Numbered from the stretch's first letter, positions 34,486-46,156 are shown. The stretch is DNA of 64,000 nucleotides from Artemisia argyi (GCA_030686995.1 CM060696.1:112712949-112776948), one strand, 5' to 3'. Notes: generated by a model not told the origin, from the sequence alone. Made by a program: numbers and translations.

Positions 34486-36963
34486 TTTGTCTTGTGCCGT
34501 GACCGCATATGGTCTTTTTTGAACGACCCGTTTGTAATTGAACACATTTTCCTTTATCCTGTTTTCGGATTCATTTTGCATTCTTCGGGTCGTGCGGTAT
34601 TGTGTTATGACCACAATTGTTTGTGTATGATATTTTTCCTTGTTCTGGTATTATCTGTTTACGTTCTTGCTTTTGTCATGATTGCTCATGGTTTAGCTTG
34701 TATGAACGTTTTTGTTTACGTTGTGGTTGTATCTAACCTTGTTGCGGCTTGTTTTTTTGCGCTAAAGTTACGTCTAAACTTTTTGCGGCTTGTTTTTGCA
34801 CTTTACATGTTGTGCTTTTGCTGTTGATAAAAATAAGTACTGATACGTGGTTTTATCTTTTAGTCTTATATGGATATTTGTGGTTTATCCTCTCGGTACT
34901 GGGCTTGCAATCCCTTTTACGTACCTACGGTTTAGTAATGAGGTTCCGCACCCTTTTAGTTATACGGAATAACGTTTTTGGGACGGGCCCTTCGTGTGCA
35001 CGTCCTACTCACGTATGTGTGCGTTTGTAAAGGAAATATTTTGAAACTCGTAATTGTAAAATGGTAAAGGTAGCTAAGCTTCACACTTTGTTTTATTAAA
35101 ATCGTTATAGTAATACAAATAATAATAAATCATATCTTTACAAACGTCTAAGGATGGGTTCCACCGGAGTGGCCCGTTACAAGTTGTAACTAAAACAAAA
35201 CATTGATTTTTTATGTTTGCGGGTACAGATTTCCGTCTTTGTTTTTTTTTCCTTTGGCTTGTACTTTTGCCTCTTGGCTTTGATGTTGAGCATGCTTCTG
35301 GTTGTGTTCGTACTCTTTTTGCGTGTTAGGCTTAGCGAGCACTGGTGCTTGCGTATGGCCATATACTTGTTCGAGTATGTCCGTAGTCCGAAGACTAATT
35401 TGTGGTATGGAGACTAATTCATGGTATCTCTCTCTGACTGATCTTGTGTAGCTTCCCATGATGCTGTGCCGTTGGGAGGCGGATTTGGTTTGTCCGGGCG
35501 GCTAAAGATCGCTTTTGCGTTTGGCTGGAACCAAGGATTGGGAGTTCATTGCCTCCGTCCTTTGTTGATTGACGTTGTAGGGTGAGGCCGTCTAGATGTC
35601 CATTTTCATGATGGCCCGTCCATTTGATGCGTTCGCACCTCTTCCCCTATGAGCGCACGTACGTCCACCCTCTAGCCCTCCGGTCAACGGATCCCCGTGA
35701 CTCATCCCTCCTCCTTACGCTTATCAGCTTTGTGCACCGATGACCAGGTGTCGGATAAGGACCTTGACCCGGAGCCAGGTCGTTACTGATTGCACGATTC
35801 CAGTTACGTACTTGGGGTCCGTGCTCCCAATATACCCGTCCGGTGTCCGCAACGCTCGACCCTTCTACTTAGTTTATGGGTGGTCGAGCTGGTAGGTACA
35901 CACGTAGGTAGGGGAGGTTAAGACTCCTTCTCCGTGCCCATGCGGTACGATGGTGCCCACAACGCTTAGAATATGGGATGGAGAATGAAGTTCAGGGTCC
36001 TTGGATGAATGGGATTGAGAGAGTGTTGTGGTTTGATGTTATTAGTCGTCATTTAAGAACGACTAAGTTTTATTAGTAGTCATTTAAGAACATGACCGGA
36101 GTCAGGTGTCCTTTGGGGTTTTCCGCATCCATTTCAGATAACCCGTTAAAGGGGGTCATGAATTGGTAGAGTATCATCGCCGTTATGTGGCGTTTTGTCA
36201 GCGATTTATGGTGGTTGCCTTTTTCGGATCCCCTTGTTTCGAACGTGGTTGTTGTATTTTCATTTTTTTTTAAATTTTGGTAAGACACATTTATTTTGGG
36301 TTTCTTGGTGTTTTGTGATTTTTGGATTTGATTATTCTTTCATTGCATGGGTATTTATAGCCAAAGATTGGGGGTGTTTACAGCGTTTTTCGTGTAAGCA
36401 TATATGACCCCTAGTCATGTGCCTAAGCCTGTGGTTAGGACGTCCTTTCAGCTTGTTAGTTCTGACACGGAGTCAACAGGTGGGTTGTGCTAATGCCTTG
36501 GGAAAGAGCATGAATTTATACTTATAGGGATCGCTTCGTTTTCTGGAGTGGTATTCCATTCCCGGGGTGCCATATGATTTTGCTTACGTCCATGGATTGC
36601 TTACCCGGTTGGGATTTTTCCTTCAGCGCTCCGAACCACTTAGTTGCGTTAAGGGTCGTTTGCGTTTACCATTTATAGCCGGAGCTAGTATGTAAGTCTC
36701 TTGTTGTACCGCGGAGCAAGATGTTACCATATTTTCGTGAGAGCACCACGCCTATTTGTTTTATGGTGTTCGGGTGTTACCGTATGTGTATCAGTAACTA
36801 GTGTTGTGTTGTATGCTTGTTGTACCGCGGACGGTGTTACATGCCTCCTTATAACCATGTTTTTGTAAGTTTGTCAATGGAGGTTATCTCCACCGCCTTA
36901 GGTTCCTGATCGCTTCTTCCCCCTGCAGTAGGCCCTGGTCATCTTTACCATTTCTTCCATGGA
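34486..36963. other. Tat element interior with no recognised coding remnant
   Basis: About 2.5 kb between the antisense ORF and gag, where an autonomous element would have pol. Short frames on both strands are of low complexity or hydrophobic and match nothing I know. GC-richer patches at 35440-35990 and 36540-36960 may be diverged internal sequence. Confidence 0.5.
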
Positions 36964-38130
36964 TTATGGCATTTCCCTCTGTAGGTACTCTGTTAGGCCC
37001 GGGTCTGAAACTTTCTTCATGAATTCGGTGATCTTCGCGGCCTTCGGCATTTCCTTTGCTCTTCTGCTTTCTGTCAGGAATCTTCTTGTGAATTCTTCTA
37101 TCGCCTCACTTCTTCCTTTCCTGGTGCAATGGATCTTCTTGGCTCTTTCCTTATACTTTTTCATGCTGATGAAGGTTTCTGGGAACGCGTCCCTCAGTTC
37201 GTGAAAGCTGCCTATGGACCCTTGGGGAACATTTTCGAACCATACTCTGGCGGCACCCGTAAGTGTGCCCTCAAACATGCGGCAATGAGTGGTCATGTCC
37301 CAGTTGTATACCGGCGCTGCAGCCTGGAATACCCCCGCATGTTCTACAGGGTCTTCGTTTTCGTCATAGGTTTGGACGTTATCTGGCATGCGAGTCTTTT
37401 TGGGCAGTTTGGTACTGCGGATATTCTCCGTAAATGGGCTAATCTCTTCAGTCATGTATGGTTGCATTTGATCGTTCCCTATCTCATCATTTGCCTTGGT
37501 GAGGCATGTATGAGAGAGTAGCAATTTCCTTTCTTGGGGCTCCTTGTTGTGATTCCCGGACCATTCTATGTTGCTTTGGCGTCGTCTCTTGTGACGTTTT
37601 TATGAGGGGGTGGTCGTGGAGCCCTCCCTCCTGGGATTGCTTTTCCTCCGCTGCTTTAGTGGTTTGCCTTCCGGATTATTGGTTTTTGTCTCGTCTTGGG
37701 GGTTCTCGACCTTTCTCTTCTGAGATCTTCTACGGAAGTTCTCCACTTCCGCTGTTTTACCGCAACTTCGTTGCTTGAAGCGGCTTCTGGGTTCTTTCTT
37801 GGAACTCCTTTCTTTACGCGTTTTTGGTTGTTTGTCTTTTGGGATTTCGCTTTCTCGCAGACCTTGGGGTCGTTCAGCCCTTCTATTTCCACTGGTGCTT
37901 TTACTTTGTTTAATTGCTTCATATTCGACTCGTTTTGAATCCTCCGCCAGCTTTGGTTGAGATTGTGCTCCACCGGGTTTTCCTTGCGGCGTCTTTGCTG
38001 GATGAGCTTCCTCTCTCCGGAGGATCGGTAAATGGTGGTCATGACCGCTATCGTGCTCTCGGGGAGCAGCGCTAGGTGTCAGCTTGTTTTGACCTTTCAG
38101 TACTATATCTTTTCCCATCGTCTTCTGCAA
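36964..38130 (-). pseudogene. Tat-type gag
   Basis: The minus-strand frame from 38130 has a highly charged, Lys/Arg/Glu/Pro-rich N-terminal part. A stop at 37600 precedes the core retrotransposon gag domain (PF03732-like): DMTTHCRMFEGTLTGAARVW, GSIGSFHELRDAF, EAIEEFTRRFLTESRRA. The frame stops after LTEYLQREMP at 36964, and the following in-frame remnant (MEEMVKMTRAYCRGKK) shows that gag once ran on. Gag forms the virus-like particle that packages element RNA. Two in-frame stops make it non-functional as read. Confidence 0.8.
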
Positions 38131-38208
38131 GGCTGGTATTGACTTGGAAGTAATATTGCCTGATTACTTGCTCATGGTGTGTATTTTTCGAAAACGTAGT
38201 TGTGTACT

Positions 38209-38230
38209 GGTCCAACGGATGGCGCCAACT
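38209..38230 (-). other. Primer-binding site of the Tat element
   Basis: On the minus strand, TTGGCGCCATCCGTTGGACC begins right after the CACTAACA end of the 5' LTR. TGGCGCC-type sites are characteristic of Tat/Athila elements. Confidence 0.75.
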
Positions 38231-38881
38231 TGTTAGTGCAAAAAGTGTGAATGGGTTAGAGTTGGGCTTAGTTCAGAGCGGGCCACCCTTGGTGGATCGT
38301 CCGCTGCGTAGTTTATGCACTATTCGAAGTAATGAGTTGTATTCTCTGGACAAGTAGAAGTACACCGTTAGCCTTATCGTGGGGACGGACCCCACGATTA
38401 AGCTTCGGCGTGAGAATAAGTACTCATATAATCAGAGAAATAAGTGTGTATTGGGATGAGTGAGAAATTCATACCTCGCATATGTGTACTGAGGCTACCT
38501 TTTATAGGTGGTCGAAATGCTAGGGTTCCCTAGTATTTCGCATATTGCTGTAGTTTGGCCGGAATGGGACCCTTGTCGGGCAAGGGTCTGCAGCTGAATC
38601 AATCCTGCAGACAGGGAATCACTTATCCGGACTGTAAGACAATCCGTGAGCTTACTTCAGGATTGTCGATCTATGTGATCCTTTGTGTTTTTACGAGCCT
38701 AGGCCATGTCCTGCGCATGGCTTGGGCTTTGGCGGTGCCCAGTTCGTTTATTGGGCCGGAGCCCAGCTTATTTGTTTGTTTGGCCGGAGCCCGGTGTTTT
38801 ACTTGTAATAGGCCGGAGCTTCATTGTGTATAATACGGTCTAGGCCCCCATTAAGCCTGCTATCCGTATTATACGTCATCA
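38231..38881 (-). repeat. Tat element 5' LTR
   Basis: 651 bp; see the partner at 30165-30810. It is designated 5' because gag and the primer-binding site lie next to it on the minus strand. Confidence 0.85.
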
Positions 38882-38894
38882 GTCACACATACAC

Positions 38895-39253
38895 TTAAGT
38901 CCGTTTAGTTGGCATTTTTTAAATTTGGATTTGACTTTAGATGAAAAAACCTTTATTTGTTTTATTTTTCGAGATTAAAAATTGTTCCTCAAAGACCCCA
39001 CACTTTTTAATCCCTACAAAATAGATGCGTTTTAATTTTTTAGTGACCCAACTTTAACCTTCCGTCTATATCTCTTTTATAACATTATTATTTTTCTATT
39101 TTAATAAAATTATAAAACACTATTTTTAATATTTAATAATATATTTTCTCTTTTCATTTACTTTTATCAAATCCAAATCTGAATACAAATCCAAATCTAA
39201 TTTTAAATCTTAATCCTAATTCTAAACTCATCTACAAACCAAACGGATGCTTA
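38895..39253. mobile_element. Candidate Tourist-like (Harbinger) MITE
   Basis: TTA occurs at 38895-38897 and 39251-39253 around a 353-bp AT-rich body (38898-39250). Its ends are AGTCCGTTTAGTT and, reversed, GCATCCGTTTGGTT. The interior holds inverted AAATTTGGATTTG-like and CAAATCCAAATC motifs. A 3-bp TTA duplication with short inverted ends fits a Tourist MITE, but the ends match only in part. Confidence 0.45.
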
Positions 39254-39667
39254 CATATATATTCTCACACAGATATACAACCACATAATCTCACCTTTGT
39301 CATTCACATAATTTAAACCTACAACCTCTATTTTAGGACAAATTTATCATGGACACTACTAGGAAAGCTCTTTGATGATTACAGCTTGTCTAATAACCTG
39401 GATCTACTAGCTTGTAATGACATGTTACTAACCCATCGTACTAGAGAATAGTATGGGTTGTGTTATACATACTCTCTGGCCCAACTGAAAAGGGGGTAAA
39501 AGTAAAAATCTTCCTTTCGTTCCTCCAATTTACGATACAACACAGTTTTTTTATCAGTTTCTGTTTCGTACTTTTTGTCAGTTTAATATTTTTGTCTGGT
39601 TAAACTTTATATTTTTTATTCCGTACTATCAGCTTTATTGTTTTATAATATAAACAAAATTGTAAAA

Positions 39668-39670
<3 letters not shown>
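39254..39670. other. Spacer, nothing recognised
   Basis: AT-rich sequence leading into the (AAT)n tract. Confidence 0.35.

Positions 39671-39761
<91 letters not shown>
39671..39761 (+). repeat. (AAT)n tract joined directly to the 5' end of non-LTR copy 2
   Basis: About 30 AAT units run straight into ATATGCTTTTCTTGC, which in copy 1 is internal coding sequence (about 25727). The tract is therefore either the insertion target or the tail of a preceding copy. Confidence 0.9.
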
Positions 39762-39762
<1 letters not shown>

Positions 39763-40737
39763 TGCTTTTCTTGCATCTAGACTTCAATCTGCTAGTTTAC
39801 AGACTAAGCTCCTCCATAGTTCTGGTATAGTAAATGCTGGTTCCTCCTTTGATGATGCTTTATGTACTTTTAATATGGATATGGATATTGACCTTTTGAG
39901 TAACCTAAGCGAGGTCGCTGCCCCCAAACTCATGAAGAAATTGGCAGATATATATTTCGATCGGGTTACCCAAACTGTTGAATCTACTTTCCATCTTTCT
40001 CCTCGACAGATGGCATTATGGAGCTCTCTAAAGGAGGATCATACTTCAGATTGGCTCAGGGTGGTTCCTATATCTGGTTTGGGTCAAACAATGAATGCCC
40101 GGACATACCGTTGTGTGTTGTGTTATCGGCTGGGTGTTCCTCTTTTCACTGTTCAGGTGCCGTGTTCAGCTTGTTCTCGTGTTTTTACTGGAGATATTTA
40201 TGGGGATCACGCGGTTTCTTGTGCGGGTATTGTTGGCATTAAACATCGGCATAATATTGTGCGTGACGTTCTTGTTGATATATGCTCTCGGTCCGGAATT
40301 TTAGCTCGTAAGGAGGTGGATATTGGGCTTTATGGTGATAGGGATAGATCCTTGCGCCCAGCTGATATATTACTTTACTCTTGGGATGGTGGGCTTGATG
40401 TTTGTGTTGATCTTACGGGGTCGTCGCCTTTGACGCAATCTGGTATGATTGATTTTAGGCCAGGTCGTGCGGTTATTGATGCTGCTCAACGTAAACGTAT
40501 CAAGTATGAGGCCAAATGTGTGGATATCGGATATGGGTTCCTCCCCTTCTCTTTCTCCTCTTTTGGAGAACTTGAGAAAGACGCGGTAACTCTTCTAAAA
40601 CGTATTCGACGTTTCTCTACGACTCAAGACATTGGAGCGCGGGCTTCCGTTCATATTTTTAATAGGATTGGTTTCGCTATTGCTAGAGGTGTGGGGGCCC
40701 AGTTGGTTTCTCGGCTCCCCACCAATTTCTTGTAAAA
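39762..40737 (+). pseudogene. Thumb, CCHC and restriction-like endonuclease part, uninterrupted frame, copy 2
   Basis: The frame is open from the (AAT)n junction to the stop after SRLPTNFL, with a Met at 39875. It keeps CGA where copy 1 has the TGA. It preserves the CCHC (CSAC...HAVSC), RPADILL, the DVCVDLT Asp fourteen residues on, and a KRIKYEAK motif. All signature residues of the endonuclease are present but no reverse transcriptase core. It has no obvious promoter of its own, so it is probably a dead truncated copy, although it could encode a free-standing endonuclease-like protein of about 286 residues. Confidence 0.75.
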
Positions 40738-40766
40738 TCCTATTTATTGTTAATAAAAGTGATGGT

Positions 40767-40769
<3 letters not shown>

Positions 40770-40801
<32 letters not shown>

Positions 40802-40826
40802 ATAATAATAATAATAATAATAATAA
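40770..40826 (+). repeat. Poly(A) and (AAT)n tail of copy 2
   Basis: About 30 A's then roughly nine AAT units, shorter than in copy 1. Confidence 0.9.
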
Positions 40827-41081
40827 AGGAAAAAAGCAGGAGAGGTGTCGTTTATATTTTTGGGAGGGTCTATAACCACTCCCGAATAGTGCATCTATGT
40901 CATAAGTGTTGGTATTACATCATTCATGTTTCTTTTATCCATTTTATGCAAAAACTTGTGTTCGTAGTTACAAGTCGTGAGCGATCTCAAAAGAGAACTT
41001 ATAAAATAAATGATGAAAGTGTAATTTCATTACGGTTCTCAGAGGCCTAAAACGAAGATTTAAAACCGACCCTATTATCCT

Positions 41082-41131
<50 letters not shown>

Positions 41132-41932
41132 ATCTTTGATGAGTTTCTCAAAATTAAAATGGTACAACATTTCATTTTCAATCTACAAATAAGCAAATAA
41201 ATTTAATCTTTTAAATTTGGTGACACTAATTTCGATTTTAAATAACTTTTAATCAACTTTAGTTTTGGAAAACTTCTTTCTTAGAAAGCAATTGTCAAAA
41301 GAATGGCTAACATTATCCTTTAGGCCATATTATCATTACGGAAAGAGTTTAGATTTCTAATACATTTAAGTATATCAATCGGTGTATTATTTTTCACATA
41401 TATAATTTCTCTAAACTCTTCATTCCAAAAATAAATGTATGCTGACACCTATCTTTTAGCTTGTTAACATCAAGTAATTTTAAATTTTCAATTGAAAATA
41501 GTAACCTAAAGATACCTTCATCCAATCTAAATGGGTTAAATTTAATTTCAAGTGATGAAATACCTTGATCTACAATGTATAAGAAATAATTGGTTCTAAA
41601 AGTCTCTTTGCCGGTTTTTATAGTTTCATTATAATCATATTTTCTATTTTTACAAATAGCTCATTTTTCTTTCAATTTTTTTGCTCTTTATTCATTTCTT
41701 TAGCAATTTTTTAAGCAAAAATTAAAGCATCCTTAAAAGCAACTTTTGATTGAAAAGTGATAAAGGAGGAGACGGAAAAATCAGACAGTGACTATGTTTG
41801 CGCGTATGAAAATTTAAACGTCAATTTACTATTGCAAATGGTTAAATGGTTATTGATAACATGACTTAGTTAATCGTTGCTTATTTTTCATGAAAAAGTT
41901 AGCTTTTGTTATACTTAATATATTTAGGCTTA
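40827..41932. other. Spacer between copy 2 and the Copia element
   Basis: A poly(T) run of about 40 bases lies at 41085-41124. The rest is AT-rich without recognised coding sequence. Confidence 0.4.
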
Positions 41933-42450
41933 TGTTAAAATTAACTCAACTTGGAACATAATTACTTCAACGACTAATTGTGAAATTGTTTTATTTTCAA
42001 TTATAGTATGTTTAAGAAGTTTCAGCTCAAAGTGGCTAGTTGATTAAAGCTCAAGGACCGGAGTTGACAAGCTACTGAAGTTGTTTGGTCAAGCCTATAT
42101 AAGCTTTCTTTCCCACCTAGGGTTTCATAACCCTATACAATTTACTACACACAATTTTCTCTCATTCTTATTGTGATCAACCAAAATATGGTTCTGTATT
42201 CATTGTTGCTTTAGAGTGATTATGAGGCTTTGATTCATGTAACAGTACTATTGATAATTAGTCAATAGCCTTCCACCAGATTAGTAGTGGGAATAATTGG
42301 TGTGTTGAAGTGATTCATTTGTGATTATGTTTTTTGGCTGATTAAGATTAGTTTCCAATTGATCTTGATTGATTTTGGTTGATTAATAAAGTTTCATTTG
42401 AATTAAGATTCAAGAGTTAGTTTTCTAGTATAAATTCCTAGTTTTCTACA
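41933..42450 (+). repeat. Outer Copia 5' LTR
   Basis: 518 bp, TGTTAAAATTAACTC...GTTTTCTACA. It differs from the 3' LTR at many positions. A TATATAAGC-like TATA box (GCCTATATAAGC) lies near 42091. Confidence 0.92.
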
Positions 42451-43162
42451 TGGTATCAGAGCAAGGCTCTCCTATCTTGCTCTAAATCTGTTTTTTTTTT
42501 TTTTTTTTAAATTAGGGTTTCTTGAAAAATTTGGGGTTTTTCAAAATTAACTTGATTCAGATCAATTAACCTTGGTTAATTGATATATTTTTGGTCTAAT
42601 TGCTTAGATCTAAAAGGTTTTTCGATTCGCCCAATTTTTGAAAAAAATAGGGTTTGGGTATTTTTGGGGATTTGATATTTGATTTAGATTGATGGTTGAT
42701 TAAGTGTTCTTGATCGACTAATTGGTGGTTTTGGCGATTCTTGAGGTGGTATTGGTTTTTCCCTAATTCTTAAAAATTAGGGTTTCTTTAATGATTGATT
42801 TTGGGTTGATTCAGATCTGGTGGGTTGTGCTCTTGGCTAAGTGAATCATGAACATAACTTGGGTTCTATTTCGCTACTTCTTGGAATTATTGTGTGCACT
42901 GTAACACCTCTAACGGTCTCTCATTTCATTCTTGTTATTATTTTCTTGTATTCTAGACTACTGGAGGATAGGATTGGAACTCGTGGTGTTGTTATTGTGT
43001 TTCTATTATCTGGTTGTTGATTATCTGCTATTTTGTTGTTTTTTATTGTTTGCCGGTTTGTGTGTGCCCTTAACCTTCCACCGTGAGTGGCAAGGAAAGC
43101 CTGGGAACTACTTTCTTGTCCTTTTTGTGTCTTTGTGTGTGTTATTTCTTGTATAATTCATT

Positions 43163-43903
43163 ATGTCTGAAAATGGGGGTTCTGATAAGGAAAATTATGT
43201 TCATGACTCTGAGGAAGAAGAGGAACCCATTACTCTTATTAGTAAACTTGACCTTAGTGACCCCTTATATTTACACCCTAATGACTCAGCCTCATTAACT
43301 GTTTTGTCCATTAAATTGAAAGGTACTGAGAATTATAATGTGTGGTCTTGTGCTATGTTATTGGCTTTAGAGGGTAGAAATAAAACTGGGTTTATTGATG
43401 GATCTTGTAAAAGGTCTAATGTGGATGAGGTCTTAGGTAGACAATGGGACAGGGTTAATGTGGTAGTTCTGGGATGGATTTTAAACTCCATATCAGAAGA
43501 ATTGTTTTTGGGTCAAATTTTTTCAAAAAGGGATTCTGATGTATGGACTGAGTTGCAAGAAACTTTTGATAGAGTTGATGGTTCAGTTACTTTGAAATTG
43601 CACCATAAAATCAATTATTTGTCTCAAAATGGTAGTTCTATTGCTGAGTATTTTAATAACTTGAGCACACTGTGTAAACAGTTTGATGCTCTGGTTAAAT
43701 TTCCTAGGTGCACTTGTCATGCATCTGAGGACTTTAAGAAACCTAATCAATTACTGAAATTGATGCAATTCTTAATGGGATTACATGAGTCTTATATGCA
43801 AATAAGGAGTAATATTATGTCTAGAGACCCTCTACCTAATGTGAAAGGGGAACTTGCCATTATTTTTAGTGAGGAGTCTCACAGATCTGTGGTCACTGGT
43901 TGA
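43163..43903 (+). pseudogene. Outer Copia gag
   Basis: ATG at 43163 follows a 700-base leader. The protein starts acidic, then shows the Copia gag N-terminal block (DPLYLHPNDSASLTVLSIKL, NYNVWSCAMLLALEGRNKTG), RQWDRVNVVVLGWILNSIS, VWTELQETFDRVDGS and LLKLMQFLMGLHESYMQIRS. This is the Retrotran_gag_3/UBN2 type. The frame ends at a TGA (43901-43903) where the family continues. A zinc knuckle Cys-x2-Cys-x4-His-x4-Cys (CEPCGFNGHTTDRC, about 44067-44109) follows in another frame. The gene is therefore broken. Confidence 0.85.
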
Positions 43904-44429
43904 GTTGGTAGGGTTTCTCAAAGGTCTCAGTCAACTGTGTTTAACTCCAGTGTGCCCAATAGAGGGAATTCTAAGAGGCTCCCCTACCTCTGGTAATTCC
44001 TTTAAACCTACTAATGGATTTAGGCCTAATGATAATAGAAGGAATGCTTGTGGTCCTACCTTTGTTTGTGAACCTTGTGGATTTAATGGTCATACTACAG
44101 ATAGATGTTTTAAACTCTTTGGGTACCCTGCTGATTTTTGAAAAAAGAGAAAGAACGTTAATAATAATCAGTGTGTTCAAAATTTCAACTAAAGATTTAT
44201 AAATAATAACAACTCACTTGGTTCTAGTTCCATTTCTACTTTTTCTGATGAACAGATTTCAAAACTCATTTATTGATTAAAGAAAATTCTAGTAATGTTG
44301 ATGGAAAAGGAAAAGGAGTACATGCCAATATGGCAGGTATTGTTTTGAATAACAACAAGTTTTTTTAATCAAAACTTTAATAGGTTTTTTTGTAATAATA
44401 GTAAGTTAGATCTGCACTTGTTGCAGTTG

Positions 44430-44497
44430 GGCTTATTGTTGATTCTGGTGCTAACTAGCATTTAACATATACTAATAAATTCTTGGTTAATGTTATT
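44430..44497 (+). pseudogene. Outer Copia protease, 5' part, cut by the nested element
   Basis: IVDSGAN with the DSG catalytic motif at 44441-44449, then an in-frame stop where Gln is usual, and HLTYTNKFLVN. The frame is cut at 44497 by the nested element and resumes at 52897 (ISKLGIRVSHPNGTEAL). Confidence 0.75.
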
Positions 44498-44999
44498 TGT
44501 GGAAACTAGAAGGGGGATTGAATAGTTTTACCTCTTTTTCTTATTATAAAACGTTTATTTCAAAACCTTTAATTGTAGTTTTGTATGAAAACTATGTTTG
44601 ATCGAAATGATCAATTATATGTATGTTACCTTTTTGTTTGATTGTAAAAACTTCGTTTTGTAAATGAAACTTTTGTTTGATCTTTATGTGAAATCAACAC
44701 TAGCACTATATGAACAATTATATATATGTACGTCTATGTCTACGAAAGTAATAATGATGTAAGTAAGATAATGAGTAAGAGATGGAAAGATCAAACCGAG
44801 ACACAGAGGATTTATAGTTGTTCGGCTACAAGGACACCTTCCTTACCCTACTCCACTCCCCGAGTCACCTACTCGAGAGTTTCCTTCACTAATTCAACGA
44901 GCTCCCTTATGGCGGAGAAAACCTTACACACTTTCGCTTACACCAATTTAACGACACAAAGCTAAACGTCGAGTTCTAATAGTAGCTAGAACCAAGCTC

Positions 45000-45215
45000 A
45001 CGACTTCAATCATAACACGACTCTTTCACGACTTTTCTCATGACTTCTTCACTACTTCATGACTTCTTAGCTACTTCACCACTTCTTCTTCTTTTCTACT
45101 TCATGACTTCTTCGCTACTTCACGACTTCCTCGCTACTTCATGACTTCTTCTTCTTTCTTGCTTCACGACTTCTTCGCTACTTCACGACTTCTTTTTATT
45201 CACTTCTTCATGACT
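45000..45215. repeat. Tandem array of CTACTTCACGACTTCTT-type units in the 3' LTR
   Basis: About ten degenerate units of 15-24 bp. The matching array in the other LTR (about 51790-51985) has a different number and order of units, so the array has evolved since insertion. Confidence 0.8.
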
Positions 45216-45695
45216 TTACTACTTCGTCCCGCAACAACTAAGTAACACTACTAGTTTATACCACAACTAATCTAAACCTATACACCCCTTTTTCTATGCT
45301 AGCCACTACTTCTTTACACTTCTTCTTCTAAGCTCCTATGCTTACACACCTTTACTACTTCACATAGACCAACCTAATCTAATCACTTATGTTTACACTT
45401 ATACACAACTTATACACAAATGAATGAATGAATTACAAAGGATGATACACCAACAACTTGAGTAAGAGGATCACCCAAAGTTGTTATACTTCTAATCTTG
45501 AAGGTTAGAGGTATTCTTCTCTTGCACTAGAATGGTTGAAGCTTGGATCACTTGGAAATAAAACCTTATGATTATATGATCAAATGATTTAATAGAATAG
45601 GAGTAGAGAATTAGATCAGAAAGTTTGGAGTTCAAAGGTGGGAAAAAAGTCCATAAATGATCTAGTATTTATAGGTAAAGCAGGGGCTGAGGAGC

Positions 45696-45775
45696 ATGGC
45701 CGGTCCCCTTAATTAGGGGTCGGTCCCCTTAATAATTAAGGGGGCGCCTAGTTAATTAAGGGGGCCGCCCAATCA
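45696..45775 (-). promoter_or_regulatory. Palindromic GC-rich module upstream of the LTR TATA box
   Basis: About 77 bp made of alternating GGCCGGTCCCCTTAAT and AATTAAGGGGGC half-sites that can pair. On the minus strand it lies about 20 bp upstream of TATAAATA. A shortened copy is in the other LTR (about 52470-52505), and a copy about 85% alike lies in the element interior at 47760-47839. The position suggests a promoter element or DNA hairpin; the role is inferred. Confidence 0.6.
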
Positions 45776-46156
45776 GAACGTTGCCCTGCTTTGTCTTTTT
45801 GTGGAGAAAGTTTTTCTGGAACATTTATTCTATTTTTGGGTGAAAATTTGAATTCATATATTTATTTTAGAATAAACATATTTCTTTATTTCCAAAGATG
45901 ATTTTGTAAAAGATATAAAATGTTTTGTGTCATTTTATAAAAAAGTCTAGTGTTTAAGAAAATGTTCATTTGATCATAAAATGCATTAGGCATTTTGTTT
46001 ATTCATACCTTAAGTGATTGAGTTGTTGAAATGTATATTAACAACTAAATACTTGTTTACGTACTAATCTTTGCAATTAATGATTTTACATTTTGTGATT
46101 ATTAAAATGTAGAGATATCGAAAAGTATTAATAACGTTGCATTATTTGTATCAACA

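Larger units (their letters stand above)
30165..38881 (-). mobile_element. Tat-lineage Ty3/gypsy element, minus strand, pol-less, with antisense accessory ORF
   Basis: LTRs of 646 and 651 bp lie at 30165-30810 and 38231-38881 with TG...CA ends. On the minus strand the primer-binding site begins TTGGCGCCATCCGTTGG just inside the right LTR, the form typical of Tat/Athila elements. The polypurine tract (ACTGGGGGGACT) abuts the left LTR, so the element reads right to left. Gag follows the right LTR. No protease, integrase or reverse transcriptase was found. Next to the 3' LTR an ORF runs in the opposite sense, as in Grande-type Tat elements. Flanks (AGTAC left, GTCAC right) do not form a clean duplication and the LTRs are visibly diverged, so it is older than the LARD. 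Confidence 0.82.
39762..40826 (+). mobile_element. Non-LTR retrotransposon with restriction-like endonuclease, copy 2, 5'-truncated
   Basis: It matches the last third of copy 1 (25727-26751) with a few percent difference by eye. The same 3' end (TTGTTAATAAAAGTGATGG) is followed by a poly(A) run and (AAT)n. The 5' truncation lies inside the polyprotein, as is usual for target-primed reverse transcription. Flanking (AAT)n on both sides hides any target duplication. Confidence 0.85.
44498..46156 (-). repeat. Nested element 3' LTR
   Basis: 1659 bp; on the minus strand TGTTGATACAAATAATGC...AGTTTCCACA. It contains an array of ACTTCACGACTTCTTCGCT-type units (about 45000-45215), a palindromic GC-rich module (45696-45775) and a TATA-like CCTATAAATAC on the minus strand at about 45665-45675. 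Confidence 0.9.

Noticed and set aside
34492..35030. Hydrophobic plus-strand frames suggesting a membrane or envelope protein in the Tat element
   Set aside because: They are T-rich low-complexity sequence in several overlapping frames without a consistent protein or signal.
44726..44965. 79-codon frame repeated at 51506-51745
   Set aside because: Sits in both LTRs of the nested Copia relative; Ser/Thr-rich with no recognised domain, best explained as LTR sequence.
45000..45215. CRISPR-like regular repeats
   Set aside because: Units vary in length and sequence with no unique spacers, and the genome is eukaryotic; it is an LTR tandem array.
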